From Phyllobacterium calauticae (lineage in GTDB: Bacteria > Pseudomonadota > Alphaproteobacteria > Rhizobiales > Rhizobiaceae): DNA of 64,000 bases. The position numbers were made by a program, and so were the translations under genes. The stretch lies in the NCBI RefSeq assembly GCF_019991125.1, contig NZ_JAGENB010000008.1, positions 62,001 through 126,000 of the forward strand. Reading direction: 5' to 3'. This document shows positions 54,231 through 63,349 of the stretch, in pieces; position 1 is the stretch's first letter, and the number at the start of each line of letters is the position of its first letter. Under the pieces are notes generated by a model. That model did no database searches. It was not told where the DNA came from and was given only the letters and a program-made list of their open reading frames with translations.

Positions 54231-55877
54231 TCAAGCTGCCTCGTGAACCCATTGCTTCAGGATCGCCGCCACGCGCTCTTCATCCATATCGATCATCTGT
54301 TCCAGCCGGTTCTGCGCGGGAACGCGCATGCGCCGCCGCAGCTCGCTCAGGTCGTCATAGGGCAGGCTCTGGTCGGCATTGGCGGCCAGCGCCGGCTGCG
54401 GCCGCGATGCGGCGGTGAAATCGGGAACAGCCACGTCCGTACCGGCGGCCAGCTGCAGCGCATCCTGCGGCTTGGTCATTTCGCGCATCAGCGGGCGAAC
54501 GCCGAACCACAGGATCAGACCCACGGCGACGATCAGTGCAGCGGCATTGACGAAGCTGCCCGCCTGCCGTGACATCGTTTCCGACAGCGGCGTGGCGGCC
54601 GGCTGCAGCTGATCGTCGGTTGCTTCCATGAAGTTCAGCGCGGTCACGTTGATGACGTCCCCACGCTTCTGGTCGAGGCCGGCCGCGGTTGCCACAAGTT
54701 GGGTGATCTTGGCGATCTGCTGTTCGACGAATTTGTCCGGAACCGGTGTGACGCCTGCGGTTGCCAGCAACCGCGCCTGGTCGATGACGACGGCGATCGA
54801 CAGGCGCTTGATCTGATAGCTGTCGCTGACCGTCGAGATCGTCTTGGAATTGACCTCGTAATTGGTCAGCTCTTCGCGCTTGTCGGTCTTTTCGGTCGAG
54901 CTGTCGCCGTTCTTGCTCTGGATTTCTTCCTGCGGGATGTTCTGTTCCACACCGGTCGCGTTGTCGCTCTTCGAGTTCTTCGAATCGCCGCTTTCGCGCA
55001 CGACACGCACGGACCGCTCAACCTTTGATTCCGGATCGAACACGGTTTCGTTGGTCTGGCGCTTGTCCGTGTCGAGCGCCACCTGGACGCTTGTCTGGAA
55101 ATGGCCGATGCCGAGATAGGGCGCCAGCGCCTTGCGGATGTTGTCATCGACCGAGGCCGAAACATTCTGTTCCAGCGTCGCCGACATGACGGCACCGGCA
55201 TTCGAGCCATCATCCTTGGATGCCAGGAGCCGCCCGTTCGTATCGAGCACGGTGACTTCGGAGGCAGTCAGCTGCGGCACGGCAGCCGCGACAAGCTGGC
55301 GGATCGACTGCGCCGACTCCATCGAAAACCCGCCCTCGGTGCGGATCACCACGGAAGCGGAGGGTGCCTGATCGCCGCGGCGGAAACTGCCCTTTTCCGG
55401 CAGAACAATATGCACGCGGGCGGCCTTGATGCCGCGGATCGCCTGGATTGTCCGGGAAATTTCGCCTTCGAGTGCACGCACCCGGGTGATTTCCTGCATG
55501 AACGAGGTAAGGCCCAGCGAGCCCATATTGTCGAAGAGCTCGTAACCGGCATTGTTGCTGGTCGGCAGGCCCTTTTCGGCCAGATACATGCGGGCCTGGT
55601 CCGCCTTGCCGAACGGGACGAGCACGGACGTGCCGTCGGCCTTCACATCGAACGCTATGCCCGCTTCGCCGAGGGCCATGCCCATGCGGTTGACGTCGTC
55701 GCGGCTGAGGCCGACATACAGCGTCTCATATTGCGGGCGGTTGAGATAAATGCTGGAGACAAGAATGGTGGCGAACAGGGTGACGCCGACGAGGGCGAGC
55801 CCGATGAGCCGCCGCGCGCCAAGCTTTTTCATGGCACCCAGAAACTGCTCCAGAGACTGTCTGATATTCTTTTCCAT
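54231..55877 (-). CDS. fliF: Flagellar MS-ring protein FliF
   Basis: Inner-membrane ring of the basal body, 548 residues. It has two membrane segments (about 20-43 and near 440-462), with ring-building motifs between: NRPQYETLYVGLSRDD, ARVHIVLPEKGSFRRGDQAPSASV and LTNYEVNSKTISTV. The C-terminal tail RLEQMIDMDEERVAAILKQWV is the FliG-binding part. A candidate FtcR box is 39 bases upstream of the ATG. fliF starts the run fliF-fliH-like-motB-motC-fliK-transglycosylase. Confidence 0.95.
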   Translation of the reverse strand: MEKNIRQSLEQFLGAMKKLGARRLIGLALVGVTLFATILVSSIYLNRPQYETLYVGLSRDDVNRMGMALGEAGIAFDVKADGTSVLVPFGKADQARMYLAEKGLPTSNNAGYELFDNMGSLGLTSFMQEITRVRALEGEISRTIQAIRGIKAARVHIVLPEKGSFRRGDQAPSASVVIRTEGGFSMESAQSIRQLVAAAVPQLTASEVTVLDTNGRLLASKDDGSNAGAVMSATLEQNVSASVDDNIRKALAPYLGIGHFQTSVQVALDTDKRQTNETVFDPESKVERSVRVVRESGDSKNSKSDNATGVEQNIPQEEIQSKNGDSSTEKTDKREELTNYEVNSKTISTVSDSYQIKRLSIAVVIDQARLLATAGVTPVPDKFVEQQIAKITQLVATAAGLDQKRGDVINVTALNFMEATDDQLQPAATPLSETMSRQAGSFVNAAALIVAVGLILWFGVRPLMREMTKPQDALQLAAGTDVAVPDFTAASRPQPALAANADQSLPYDDLSELRRRMRVPAQNRLEQMIDMDEERVAAILKQWVHEAA

Positions 55878-55915
55878 CGATGCCCACCACGCTTGCGTCG
55901 TCCGACCATAGAGGC

Positions 55916-55931
55916 CGAAGCTTGCGCGAAG
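55916..55931 (-). promoter_or_regulatory. Candidate flagellar (FtcR-type) box upstream of fliF
   Basis: The minus strand reads CTTCGCGCAAGCTTCG, then CTATG after 5 bases. It differs from the flhA site at one base. In Brucella, FtcR is known to bind the fliF promoter. It lies 39 bases before the ATG. Confidence 0.55.
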
Positions 55932-55949
55932 TTAGAGCGTGCTGCGAAG

Positions 55950-55983
55950 TGGAAAAGAAAAAGGCCACGCACGAGGCGTGGCC
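55950..55983 (-). terminator. Flagellin gene terminator
   Basis: On the minus strand GGCCACGC and GCGTGGCC (55983-55963) form a perfect 8-bp stem with a 5-base loop, followed by TTTTTCTTTTCC. It begins 34 bases after the flagellin stop and ends just before the fliF promoter. Confidence 0.9.
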
Positions 55984-56016
55984 CAATTCAGTACCGATCC
56001 CGAGGGATCGCCATCC

Positions 56017-56967
56017 TTAGCGGAACAGCTGCTGGATGGTCTGGTTGCTTGCATTGGCAATCGACAGCGCCTGAACGCCGAGCTGCTGCTGAACCTGCAG
56101 AGCCGACAGACGAGCCGATTCCTTGTTCATGTCAGCATCGACCAGCGTGCCGATACCACGATCAACGGCATCCGAAAGCGCGCTGATGAACGACTTCTGG
56201 CTGTCGATGCGGGTCTTGGCAGCACCGAGCTGCGAAGCACCGGAAGCCAGGCCCTTGGCAGCAGCTTCGATACCGGTCAGCATGCCGTCAATCGCCGTGT
56301 TGTCGACGCCTGCAGCCGAAACGTCGATCGTCAGGATCGAAGTCTGCGTTGTGACAGGTGCGGCTGCTGCGTTGGTAACAGCAAACTGCTTGTCGAGAAT
56401 GCCGGTCTTCGTTGCAGCGGTGCCGCCCGTGTCGATAAGACGGGTATTGGCAAGCGCAACGTCGATCGAGCCGGTCGTTACGACGCCGGTCGAGCTGCGG
56501 CTGTAGGAAGCGATCGTGCTGAAGTTTGCCGTTGCAGGAGCAGCGTCGACAGCCTGGTCGGTGGTGAGCAGGTTGGAACCAGCGTAGGAAGCGCCTGCGT
56601 TTTCCTTCAGGGCGCCGATAGCCGAGTTGATCAGCAGCTGGTTCTTGGCGCGGTCTTCAGCGCTGGCATTCTTGGAAGCCAGAACCAGGTTCTTGATGGT
56701 GTTTACCGAATCAATGGCCTTGTTCATTGCGGAATAGGCAGTATCGATCTTGGAGCTGCCGAGACCGAGAGCGTCCTGGATAACCGAGTTGGCACCATTG
56801 TCCGAACGCATTGTCGTGGCAATCGACCAGTAAGCGGCGTTGTCGGAAGCTTCGGAAATCTTCAGGCCCGTTGCAATGCGGTTCTGAGTGGTGGCAAGGT
56901 TTTTGCCGGTTGCAGTAAGTGTCTGAAGCGCGGTCATTGCTGACGCGTTGGTAAGAATGCTGGCCAT
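56017..56967 (-). CDS. fliC: Flagellin
   Basis: Filament subunit of 316 residues. Conserved helices are at the N terminus (SAMTALQTLTATGKNLATTQ; RIATGLKISEASDNAAYWSI) and the C terminus (LSALQVQQQLGVQALSIANA; TIQQLFR). The central region (about 140-215) is short and rich in Thr, Ala and Ser, as in rhizobial and Brucella flagellins. I chose the ATG at 56967; upstream in-frame residues do not fit. It is monocistronic, with a strong terminator. Only one flagellin gene is in the window. Confidence 0.95.
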   Translation of the reverse strand: MASILTNASAMTALQTLTATGKNLATTQNRIATGLKISEASDNAAYWSIATTMRSDNGANSVIQDALGLGSSKIDTAYSAMNKAIDSVNTIKNLVLASKNASAEDRAKNQLLINSAIGALKENAGASYAGSNLLTTDQAVDAAPATANFSTIASYSRSSTGVVTTGSIDVALANTRLIDTGGTAATKTGILDKQFAVTNAAAAPVTTQTSILTIDVSAAGVDNTAIDGMLTGIEAAAKGLASGASQLGAAKTRIDSQKSFISALSDAVDRGIGTLVDADMNKESARLSALQVQQQLGVQALSIANASNQTIQQLFR

Positions 56968-57134
56968 AGAAAAAGCCCCTATAAAAGATACATGTGATGG
57001 GGACATGTCGGATCAGAACCGACCTAACAGAGCGGCATGATGCCTGTAACCGAAGCGGTCACCTGTTATGACGAGCAGGAGTACGCCAGAATTGTTACGG
57101 TTTCAATAACGGCCAGGATTAATTTTCATCATGG
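56968..57134 (-). promoter_or_regulatory. Flagellin upstream region
   Basis: These 167 bases separate fliP from the flagellin gene and must hold the flagellin promoter and its long leader. I found no copy of the TTCRCGYAAG box here, which fits separate, later control of flagellin. FlbT/FlaF probably act on this leader, an inference from other alphaproteobacteria. Confidence 0.4.
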
Positions 57135-57872
57135 TTACGAAAACGATCGTATCAAACTGCCGACCAGAATATTCCATCCGTCGATCAGCACGAAGAACAG
57201 GATCTTGAACGGCAGCGACAGCACGGTCGGCGGCAGCATCATCATGCCCATGGACATGGTGAGCGTCGCGACGATCAGGTCGATGACCAGGAACGGCAGG
57301 ACGATGAGAAAGCCGATCTCGAAACCGCGGCGCAGCTCGGAAATCATGAAGGCGGGCACGAGGATACGCATATCAATGGCCTCGTTGGCCTTGGTGCGGA
57401 AGGATTCGTCCGCCAGATCCTCGAACAGCCGCAAATCCTTGTCGCGCACCTGCCGCAGCATGAATTCACGGAACGGCGACATGATCTCGCGGATCGCCAC
57501 ATCCTGGGTGATCTGGTTGTTCACCAGCGGCTGCACGCCGTTCTGCCACGCCCGGTCGAAAACCGGCGCCATAACATAAAAGGTCATGAACAGTGCAAGG
57601 CTGATCATCACGAGATTGGCCGGCGTTGTCTGCAGGCCGAGGCCGGAACGCAGCATGGAGAAGGCAATGGCGAAGCGGGTAAAACTCGTGGCCATGATCA
57701 GGATGCCCGGCGCGATGGAAAGCACCGTCAGCACCGCCAGCATCTGGATGATCTGGCCGCTGGTCGACGCGCTGCCCTGCGGGATCAGCCCGTCCAGGAG
57801 CGAGGGCGTCTGGGCCACGGCGGTTCCGCCGAGTACAAGCAGCAGCAGGGGTGTCAGAAGACGCCGTTTCAT
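57135..57872 (-). CDS. fliP: Flagellar export gate protein FliP
   Basis: Export-gate protein of 245 residues with an N-terminal signal peptide and four membrane segments. Signature segments are LTVLSIAPGILIMATSFTRF, LGLQTTPANLVMISLALF and FLVIDLIVATLTMSMGMMM with PPTVLSLPFKILFFVLIDGW. It overlaps fliL by 4 bases and is the last gene of the flgB-to-fliP run. Confidence 0.95.
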   Translation of the reverse strand: MKRRLLTPLLLLVLGGTAVAQTPSLLDGLIPQGSASTSGQIIQMLAVLTVLSIAPGILIMATSFTRFAIAFSMLRSGLGLQTTPANLVMISLALFMTFYVMAPVFDRAWQNGVQPLVNNQITQDVAIREIMSPFREFMLRQVRDKDLRLFEDLADESFRTKANEAIDMRILVPAFMISELRRGFEIGFLIVLPFLVIDLIVATLTMSMGMMMLPPTVLSLPFKILFFVLIDGWNILVGSLIRSFS

Positions 57873-58357
57873 TCCATCACCAATGCCCAGATGTACACTT
57901 TCTCGATCTTGCCTTCGGAACGCATCCGCGCCCTCTCCTGCAGATCCATGCGCAGATATTCCAGCCCCGCCGCCCCGCGCAGCTGCATGAGATTGACGGT
58001 GCGCAGGAAGGCCATGAAGTCGCCGGCAACGGTTGCCGCCATTTCATCGGATATTTTCTCGCCGGGCTTGGCCACGATGCCCGCTTCCAGCCTGATCCAG
58101 ACATCCTGCGGGATTTTCACGTTGGTCAGGATCGGTTTGAGCGCCACGACATTGCCGGATGGCAGGTCGGTACCGGCGGGGCGCGTCTTCTCGCCCGCCC
58201 CGGCGGCCTGACCGGCCGGCACGCTCAGGCCGAGCTGTGTTCCAAGAAACCAGCCGCCTGCCGCAGCGACGAGCGTGAGAACCACCACCGCAGCAATGAC
58301 CGCCACGCTGGATGGTGCTTTCGGGGCGGGTGTCGTGTCTTCGGCGAGCGTGCTCAT
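57869..58357 (-). CDS. fliL: Flagellar basal-body-associated protein FliL
   Basis: Membrane protein of 162 residues that supports stator function. It has one membrane segment (SVAVIAAVVVLTLVAAAGGWF, about 17-38) and a periplasmic stomatin-like domain (VALKPILTNVKIPQDVWIRLEAGI; FLRTVNLMQLRGAAGLEYLRMDL). I chose the ATG at 58357, 5 bases after flgH ends; no strong ribosome site is visible. It overlaps fliP by 4 bases. Confidence 0.9.
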   Translation of the reverse strand: MSTLAEDTTPAPKAPSSVAVIAAVVVLTLVAAAGGWFLGTQLGLSVPAGQAAGAGEKTRPAGTDLPSGNVVALKPILTNVKIPQDVWIRLEAGIVAKPGEKISDEMAATVAGDFMAFLRTVNLMQLRGAAGLEYLRMDLQERARMRSEGKIEKVYIWALVME

Positions 58358-58362
58358 ATCGG

Positions 58363-59076
58363 TCAGATCGGCGATACTTGATCGAGGATCTGCTGACCCC
58401 ATGCCGGCTGCTGCGTTTCGCTCTGGCGCCCGCGGCCGCCATAGGAAATGCGCGCCTCGGCGATCTTCTCGTAGGAAATGACATTGTCGCCGGAAATGTC
58501 GCGCGGCCGTACGACGCCGGCGACATTCAGCACGCGCAATTCATAATTGACGCGCACTTCCTGCGAGCCGCGGATGACCAGATTGCCGTTGGGCAGAATA
58601 TTGGTGACGATGGCCGCAACCCTCAACACGATCTTTTCCGACCGCTCGATCTTGCCCTCGCCCTTGGTGCGGCTATCGGATTTCAGATCGAGATTGCCGC
58701 CGATATTGCCGGCGGAGAAGCCGCTGCCGCTGATATCCGCCTTGCCGCCGACATCGGATGAGGCGACGCGCGAACGGCTGTTCTTGTTGTCGAACGTCGC
58801 CTTTTCGTCGATCAGAATGTTGACGGTCAAAACGTCGCCCGGATTGGTGGCGCGCGGATCGCGGAAGAACCCGGCCGCGCGGTCCTGCCAGAGCGAATAG
58901 CGTTTCGGCTGCGGCTGGGACGGATAATAGGACGGATCCGAGACGCTGAAGCTTTGCCCGACACCCGCGCCCACCGGCGACATCTGTGGTGTGCGGTTCA
59001 GATCACGAAAATTGTCGGCGCATCCCGAAAGGGCAACGGCACTGGCGATGGCAAACAGGGATGCCGCTTTCTTCAT
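58363..59076 (-). CDS. flgH: L-ring lipoprotein FlgH
   Basis: Outer-membrane ring lipoprotein of 237 residues. The lipobox LSGC (C19) ends the signal peptide. Conserved FlgH segments are SLWQDRAAGFFRDPRATNPGDVLTV, IDEKATFDNKNSRSR and NLVIRGSQEVRVNYELRVLNVAGVVRP. It overlaps motE by 4 bases and precedes fliL. Confidence 0.95.
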   Translation of the reverse strand: MKKAASLFAIASAVALSGCADNFRDLNRTPQMSPVGAGVGQSFSVSDPSYYPSQPQPKRYSLWQDRAAGFFRDPRATNPGDVLTVNILIDEKATFDNKNSRSRVASSDVGGKADISGSGFSAGNIGGNLDLKSDSRTKGEGKIERSEKIVLRVAAIVTNILPNGNLVIRGSQEVRVNYELRVLNVAGVVRPRDISGDNVISYEKIAEARISYGGRGRQSETQQPAWGQQILDQVSPI

Positions 59077-59606
59077 TGTGCGGTTCTTTCTTTGTTTGTG
59101 ACCACACGGGATCCGACAATCACGCGGGCAAGACGCGAGGATTTTTCCGCGGGCATTTCATTCAGGATAACGCTGGAGACACGGGGATTGAGCTTCAGCA
59201 GCAGCGCGGCTGCCGGCTCGTCGCCCATCAGCGCCATCTGGGCCGCAGCCGCATCCGGCCGCATCTTGGAAATGATGCCCACCAGCGAATCCTCGGCCTT
59301 GTCGATGAACGCGTCACGCCGTTTCAGCCAGACTTCATATTCCTTGCGCTTGGCCTCCAGCTCCTGGATGCGGCTGTCGATATCCGCCCGCAGCTGCTCC
59401 AGTTCGCGCGTCTGCATGGCATAGCGCGCATCGGCCGCCTTGTCGGTGATGTTGGTGCAATAGCGGCCGATTTCCTGCCCGGTTTCATCCTTGGGGGCCG
59501 CATCCTGCGCCATGGTGGCGGATGGCAGCAGGGAGATTGCCAGCAAGAATGCTGCAGCCTTGGAGGATGCCGTGATTTTCCGTCGCGCGTTCATGGCAAC
59601 ACTCAT
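59073..59606 (-). CDS. motE: Motility protein MotE (MotC chaperone)
   Basis: Periplasmic protein of 177 residues specific to Rhizobiales. In Sinorhizobium MotE folds and stabilises MotC. It has a signal peptide (about 1-33), a coiled coil (MQTRELEQLRADIDSRIQEL; KRKEYEVWLKRRDAF) and an MgtE-N-like C terminus (ISKMRPDAAAAQMALMGDEPAAALLLKLNPR). Its start overlaps flgI and its stop overlaps flgH, each as ATGA. Confidence 0.88.
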   Translation of the reverse strand: MSVAMNARRKITASSKAAAFLLAISLLPSATMAQDAAPKDETGQEIGRYCTNITDKAADARYAMQTRELEQLRADIDSRIQELEAKRKEYEVWLKRRDAFIDKAEDSLVGIISKMRPDAAAAQMALMGDEPAAALLLKLNPRVSSVILNEMPAEKSSRLARVIVGSRVVTNKERTAQ

Positions 59607-60823
59607 TGGACCACCAGCTCCGCATGCAATGCGCCGGCCGTCTTGATGCCCTGAAGGATGGCGATGATGCCCTGCGGCTTCACGCCGATCTGATTGAGAC
59701 CCTTCACTAGGCTTTCAAGATCGGTTCCGCCAAGAACACCGATTTTGGAGGTTTGCCGAACCTGGATGTTGGTGTTCGGTTCGACCGCCGTCACGCCGTC
59801 ACTGAACGGTTCCGGCTGAATGATCGTCGGCGTCTCGGTGACCTTGACGGAAAGCGTGCCATGGCTGATGGCGACCCGCGATATCCGCACCTTCTCGCCG
59901 ATGACCACGGTCCCGGTGCGCTCGTCGACGACGACCCGCGCCACCTCGTCGGTCGGCACCGGCAGACCTTCGATTTCCGCGAGGAAGCGGGCCGCCGTGA
60001 TATCTTTGGGCTTGCGCAGACGGATCGACTTGGCGTCGCGCTCCTTGGCAACAGGCTGATTGTACCGCCGTTTGGCAAAGGCATTGATCGTATCGGTGAT
60101 GCGCACGACCGTGGTGAAATCCGGTTGCCGCAGCTCGACGAGAAGTTCACCGTCCTGGCCGAAATTTCCGGAAACCTCCCTTTCAACCAGGGCGCCGTTG
60201 GGAATGCGTCCGCTGGTCGGCGTACCCTGCGTAACGGTGGCGGCGTTACCGGATGCCGTGAAGCCGGACACGATCAGGTTGCCTTGAGCCGCCGCATAGA
60301 CCTGGCCATCGGCAGCGGCCAGCGGCGTCATGACCAGCGTGCCGCCGGACAGCGATGTGGCGTCACCCAGCGAGGAAACGGTGATGTCGATCCGCGAGCC
60401 GCGCCCGGCAAAGGGCGGCAGATTGGCGGTGACGATGACGGCCGCAATATTCTTCGAACGCGATGCACCGGCCGGCGGGCTGATGCCGAGATTATCGAGC
60501 ATGGCGCGCATGGATTGCTCTGTGAACGGCGCATTGCGCAGGCTGTCGCCGGTTGAGTTCAATCCGACAACGAGACCATAGCCGACGAGCTGGTTTTCAC
60601 GCACGCCCTGAATGGCGGCGATATCCTTGAGCCGTGCGATGACTCCGCCATCGCTGAACTGGGAAGCTGGTCCGCCCCAGCGCCCGTCGTCGACGTCCTT
60701 CTGCCAGGCAGCCTGGGCCTGGGCCGGCGTCTTGTAGCCTCTTTCCTTGGGCGAAGATTCGCCCGCATGCAGTGCGGTCGATGCAAGGACGGCCAACAGG
60801 ACAATCGCGAAACGCCGCATCAT
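59603..60823 (-). CDS. flgI: P-ring protein FlgI
   Basis: Periplasmic ring subunit of 406 residues with a signal peptide (about 1-20). The conserved core begins at RLKDIAAIQGVRENQLVGYGLVVGLNSTGDS, with later VTANLPPFAGRGSRIDITVSSLGDATSL and DLESLVKGLNQIGVKPQGIIAILQGIK. It is longer than the usual 365-375 residues because of about 35 extra residues between the signal peptide and the core (KERGYKTPAQAQAAWQKDVD). It overlaps flgA and motE by 4 bases. Confidence 0.93.
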   Translation of the reverse strand: MMRRFAIVLLAVLASTALHAGESSPKERGYKTPAQAQAAWQKDVDDGRWGGPASQFSDGGVIARLKDIAAIQGVRENQLVGYGLVVGLNSTGDSLRNAPFTEQSMRAMLDNLGISPPAGASRSKNIAAVIVTANLPPFAGRGSRIDITVSSLGDATSLSGGTLVMTPLAAADGQVYAAAQGNLIVSGFTASGNAATVTQGTPTSGRIPNGALVEREVSGNFGQDGELLVELRQPDFTTVVRITDTINAFAKRRYNQPVAKERDAKSIRLRKPKDITAARFLAEIEGLPVPTDEVARVVVDERTGTVVIGEKVRISRVAISHGTLSVKVTETPTIIQPEPFSDGVTAVEPNTNIQVRQTSKIGVLGGTDLESLVKGLNQIGVKPQGIIAILQGIKTAGALHAELVVQ

Positions 60824-61302
60824 TGCATGCCTACCTGTATACGCCCATCGGCGAGGATGGTGCCCGTTACGGTGATGCCGCTGTCGATATTGCGCACCTT
60901 GATGAAATCACCGACGCGGCCCGGCTCCAGCGGCGTGCCCCGCGCCGTGATGACGAGCGCACCGGTGTCATAGACCAGTACCGCCGGAACCCCGCGCTGC
61001 ACCATGTCGGGCTCATTGACCGAAGACAGGAGGATGGGCTGCCCCGGTAGCAGTGTCCGGCGCGATATCTTGCCGACGAGTTGATCCGGCGACAGCACAT
61101 ATTGCGCGGCGGCGGAGGCGCGGATCGTAAAATACTTTTCCGTCAATCCCGCATTGCCGATGGTCTGGCCGGGATAGATGATCTGGGAAGGCACCAGGAA
61201 TGCAATGCGCTCGGCGCGGGCGGCGACGGAAAAGACCAGCGCGCACAGGCTGAATGCCAGCACGCGAAGAGCCCAGTTCCCGATGATCTTTGCCGCCGTC
61301 AT
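60820..61302 (-). CDS. flgA: P-ring assembly chaperone FlgA
   Basis: Periplasmic chaperone of 160 residues with a signal peptide (about 1-30). The SAF-like part (YVLSPDQLVGKISRRTLLPGQPILLSSV) and the FlgA C terminus (TARGTPLEPGRVGDFIKVRN, TVTGTILADGRIQV) are clear. It lies 8 bases after flgG and overlaps flgI by 4. Confidence 0.9.
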   Translation of the reverse strand: MTAAKIIGNWALRVLAFSLCALVFSVAARAERIAFLVPSQIIYPGQTIGNAGLTEKYFTIRASAAAQYVLSPDQLVGKISRRTLLPGQPILLSSVNEPDMVQRGVPAVLVYDTGALVITARGTPLEPGRVGDFIKVRNIDSGITVTGTILADGRIQVGMQ

Positions 61303-61310
61303 GATCGTCC

Positions 61311-62099
61311 TCAGCGCAGGTTCTTCGACACGACCGATGCCATTTCATCGGCTGCCTGGATGACTTTCGAATTCATTTCATAGGCCCGCTGGGCCGTGAT
61401 CAGATCGGTGATTTCCTTGACGGGGTCGACGTTGGAATTTTCCAGATAGGCCTGCTTCAATGTGCCGAAGCCGGGATCACCGGGAACGCCGACAACCGGA
61501 GCACCCGACGCATCGGTCTGCTTGTAGAGGTTGTCGCCAAGCGGCTCGAGACCGGCTTCATTGGCAAAATTGGCAATGGTCAGCTGGCCGAGATTGATCA
61601 TCGGAATCTGGTCGGATTGCTTGGCAAAAACCTGGCCGGAATCGGTGATTTTCACTTCGATGGTGTTGGTCGGAACAACAATGTTGGGCTCGACCAGATC
61701 GCCGTTGAGCGTTACGAGCTGCCCCGTCGCATTGGTGTTGAATGCCCCGGCGCGGGTATAGAGCGTTTCGCCCGCGGTGTTCTGGATCTGGAACCAGCCG
61801 CGGCCCTTGAGCGCCACGTCGAAGGGATTGCCCGTCTGATTGAGCCCGCCCTGAATATGCAGGTTGCGGACGGCCGAGGTCTGCACGCCGAGCCCGACCA
61901 TCGCGCCCTCGGGAATGATGCTCTGGTTTGCCATGTTGGGCACACCGGCGCTGCGCTCCGTCTGATACAGCAAGTCCGAGAACTCGGCCTTTGCGCGCTT
62001 GAACCCGGTCGTGTTGATATTGGCGATGTTGTTGGCAATCACTTCCAGATTGAGCTGCTGGGCATTCATGCCGGTCGCAGCAATGGTGAGCGCTTTCAT
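61311..62099 (-). CDS. flgG: Distal rod protein FlgG
   Basis: Rod subunit of 262 residues. The N terminus ([36 protein letters not shown], shown by its landmarks) and C terminus ([30 protein letters not shown]) are FlgG heptads, and the family motifs SDLLYQTER and [17 protein letters not shown] are present. It follows fliE by 9 bases. Confidence 0.95.
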   Translation of the reverse strand: MKALTIAATGMNAQQLNLEVIANNIANINTTGFKRAKAEFSDLLYQTERSAGVPNMANQSIIPEGAMVGLGVQTSAVRNLHIQGGLNQTGNPFDVALKGRGWFQIQNTAGETLYTRAGAFNTNATGQLVTLNGDLVEPNIVVPTNTIEVKITDSGQVFAKQSDQIPMINLGQLTIANFANEAGLEPLGDNLYKQTDASGAPVVGVPGDPGFGTLKQAYLENSNVDPVKEITDLITAQRAYEMNSKVIQAADEMASVVSKNLR

Positions 62100-62108
62100 T
62101 CTGATTCC

Positions 62109-62429
62109 TTAAATCGGCATACGGCTGATTTCGAGATAGGCCTGGACGATCTTGTCGCGAATGGCGATGGCCGTCTGGAGCGATTTTTCCGCATCCATGA
62201 CCGCGTTGACCACGTCACGCGTCGGCACGTCGCCGGTCATGCTCTTGAGCGAAACCGCTTCGGCATTCTGGAGTTTGCCGGTGAGCTGCGACAGAACGTT
62301 GTCAAAGGAAGGCTGACCGGTTGCGGCTGTCGCCGGCGAAGCGGCACCGGGCATGGATGTCTGATTGACGGTTTCCGATAGTTTGGAAAGAGCGTTGCGG
62401 GTGGATACACTGAGAAGCTGGTCTATCAT
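62109..62429 (-). CDS. fliE: MS ring-rod adaptor FliE
   Basis: Small export-gate/rod junction protein of 106 residues. The C terminus [23 protein letters not shown] and the preceding [12 protein letters not shown] identify FliE. Its ATG overlaps the flgC stop as TGATG, and flgG follows after 9 bases. Confidence 0.92.
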   Translation of the reverse strand: MIDQLLSVSTRNALSKLSETVNQTSMPGAASPATAATGQPSFDNVLSQLTGKLQNAEAVSLKSMTGDVPTRDVVNAVMDAEKSLQTAIAIRDKIVQAYLEISRMPI

Positions 62430-62848
62430 CAGGAGTTCCTTAAGAGATCGACGGTCATGGCAATCAGTTCACGTGCTTGCTTGACCACCTGGAGATTGGC
62501 TTCGTAGGAGCGGTTGGCTTCGCGCATGTCCGCCATTTCGACGACCATGTTCACGTTTGGATATTTGACCATGCCCTTGGTGTTGGCGGCCGGGTGGCTT
62601 GGATCATATTCTTCGGTAAAGGCGGAAACGTCATGCCCGACTTCCGCGATGCGCACGGTCTCGACGCCGCTGCTGCGGTCGAGCTCGGTGGCAAAGGAGA
62701 CGGTCTTGCGGCGGTATGGATCGCTGCCGGCCGTCTTGCCGGTCGACTGGGCGTTGGCCAGGTTCTCGGAGACGATGCGCAGACGAGTCGATTGGGCATT
62801 GAGGCCGGAAGCGGCAACCTTGAGCGCGGCCTGGAGCGGATCTGACAT
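62429..62848 (-). CDS. flgC: Proximal rod protein FlgC
   Basis: Rod subunit of 139 residues with the typical ends [30 protein letters not shown] and [30 protein letters not shown], and the FlgC landmark [20 protein letters not shown]. It follows flgB by 5 bases and is coupled to fliE through TGATG. Confidence 0.95.
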   Translation of the reverse strand: MSDPLQAALKVAASGLNAQSTRLRIVSENLANAQSTGKTAGSDPYRRKTVSFATELDRSSGVETVRIAEVGHDVSAFTEEYDPSHPAANTKGMVKYPNVNMVVEMADMREANRSYEANLQVVKQARELIAMTVDLLRNS

Positions 62849-62853
62849 CTGTT

Positions 62854-63234
62854 TCAGCCCTTTACTGCGGAGAGCATCATGCGGTGAAAGGCCTTCACGA
62901 TGCTGGTGTTGAGAGCGAACTGGCGATTGATCTCGCCGGATTTGACCATTTCCGCTTCGAGGCTGACCGTGTTCTTCGAATGGTTCTGTTCCGTCACTTC
63001 ATTCTTGCGCAGCGCGGTGGCGGCGATGCCGGATGCATTGATTTCAAGGTGCTTCGCATTTGTCGCCGCCATGGTCAGCTGGGTCTGCTGCAACACGTCC
63101 TTGAACGGCTCCACGTCCCGCGCCTTGAAACCCGGCGTATTGGCATTGGCGACATTGCCGGAAACCGCGGCCTGCCTGACGGACAGCCACTCGGCCTGAC
63201 GTGATGCCAATTCGAACAGATGAATCCCCTGCAT
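62854..63234 (-). CDS. flgB: Proximal rod protein FlgB
   Basis: Rod subunit of 126 residues. The N-terminal [42 protein letters not shown] (identified by [14 protein letters not shown]) and the C-terminal [14 protein letters not shown] helix identify FlgB. I chose the ATG at 63234; an in-frame ATG 13 codons earlier adds residues absent from relatives. It starts the run flgB-flgC-fliE-flgG-flgA-flgI-motE-flgH-fliL-fliP and has a candidate FtcR box about 50 bases upstream. Confidence 0.93.
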   Translation of the reverse strand: MQGIHLFELASRQAEWLSVRQAAVSGNVANANTPGFKARDVEPFKDVLQQTQLTMAATNAKHLEINASGIAATALRKNEVTEQNHSKNTVSLEAEMVKSGEINRQFALNTSIVKAFHRMMLSAVKG

Positions 63235-63283
63235 GTGCCTGCCTCGCGTCCCGGACCAATCAATTGAGATCACTCTATGCGGT

Positions 63284-63304
63284 CAATCTTGCGTGAGACT
63301 TGCG
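63284..63304 (-). promoter_or_regulatory. Candidate flagellar (FtcR-type) box upstream of flgB
   Basis: The minus strand holds CGCAAG twice, 11 bases apart (63304-63299 and 63293-63288), the second within TCTCACGCAAGATTG. The core TCACGCAAG matches the flgE site. It lies 50-70 bases before the flgB ATG. Confidence 0.45.
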
Positions 63305-63349
63305 GCGACGACAGCCACGGAACTTATGCATGGACAAAGAGGCATTTGA

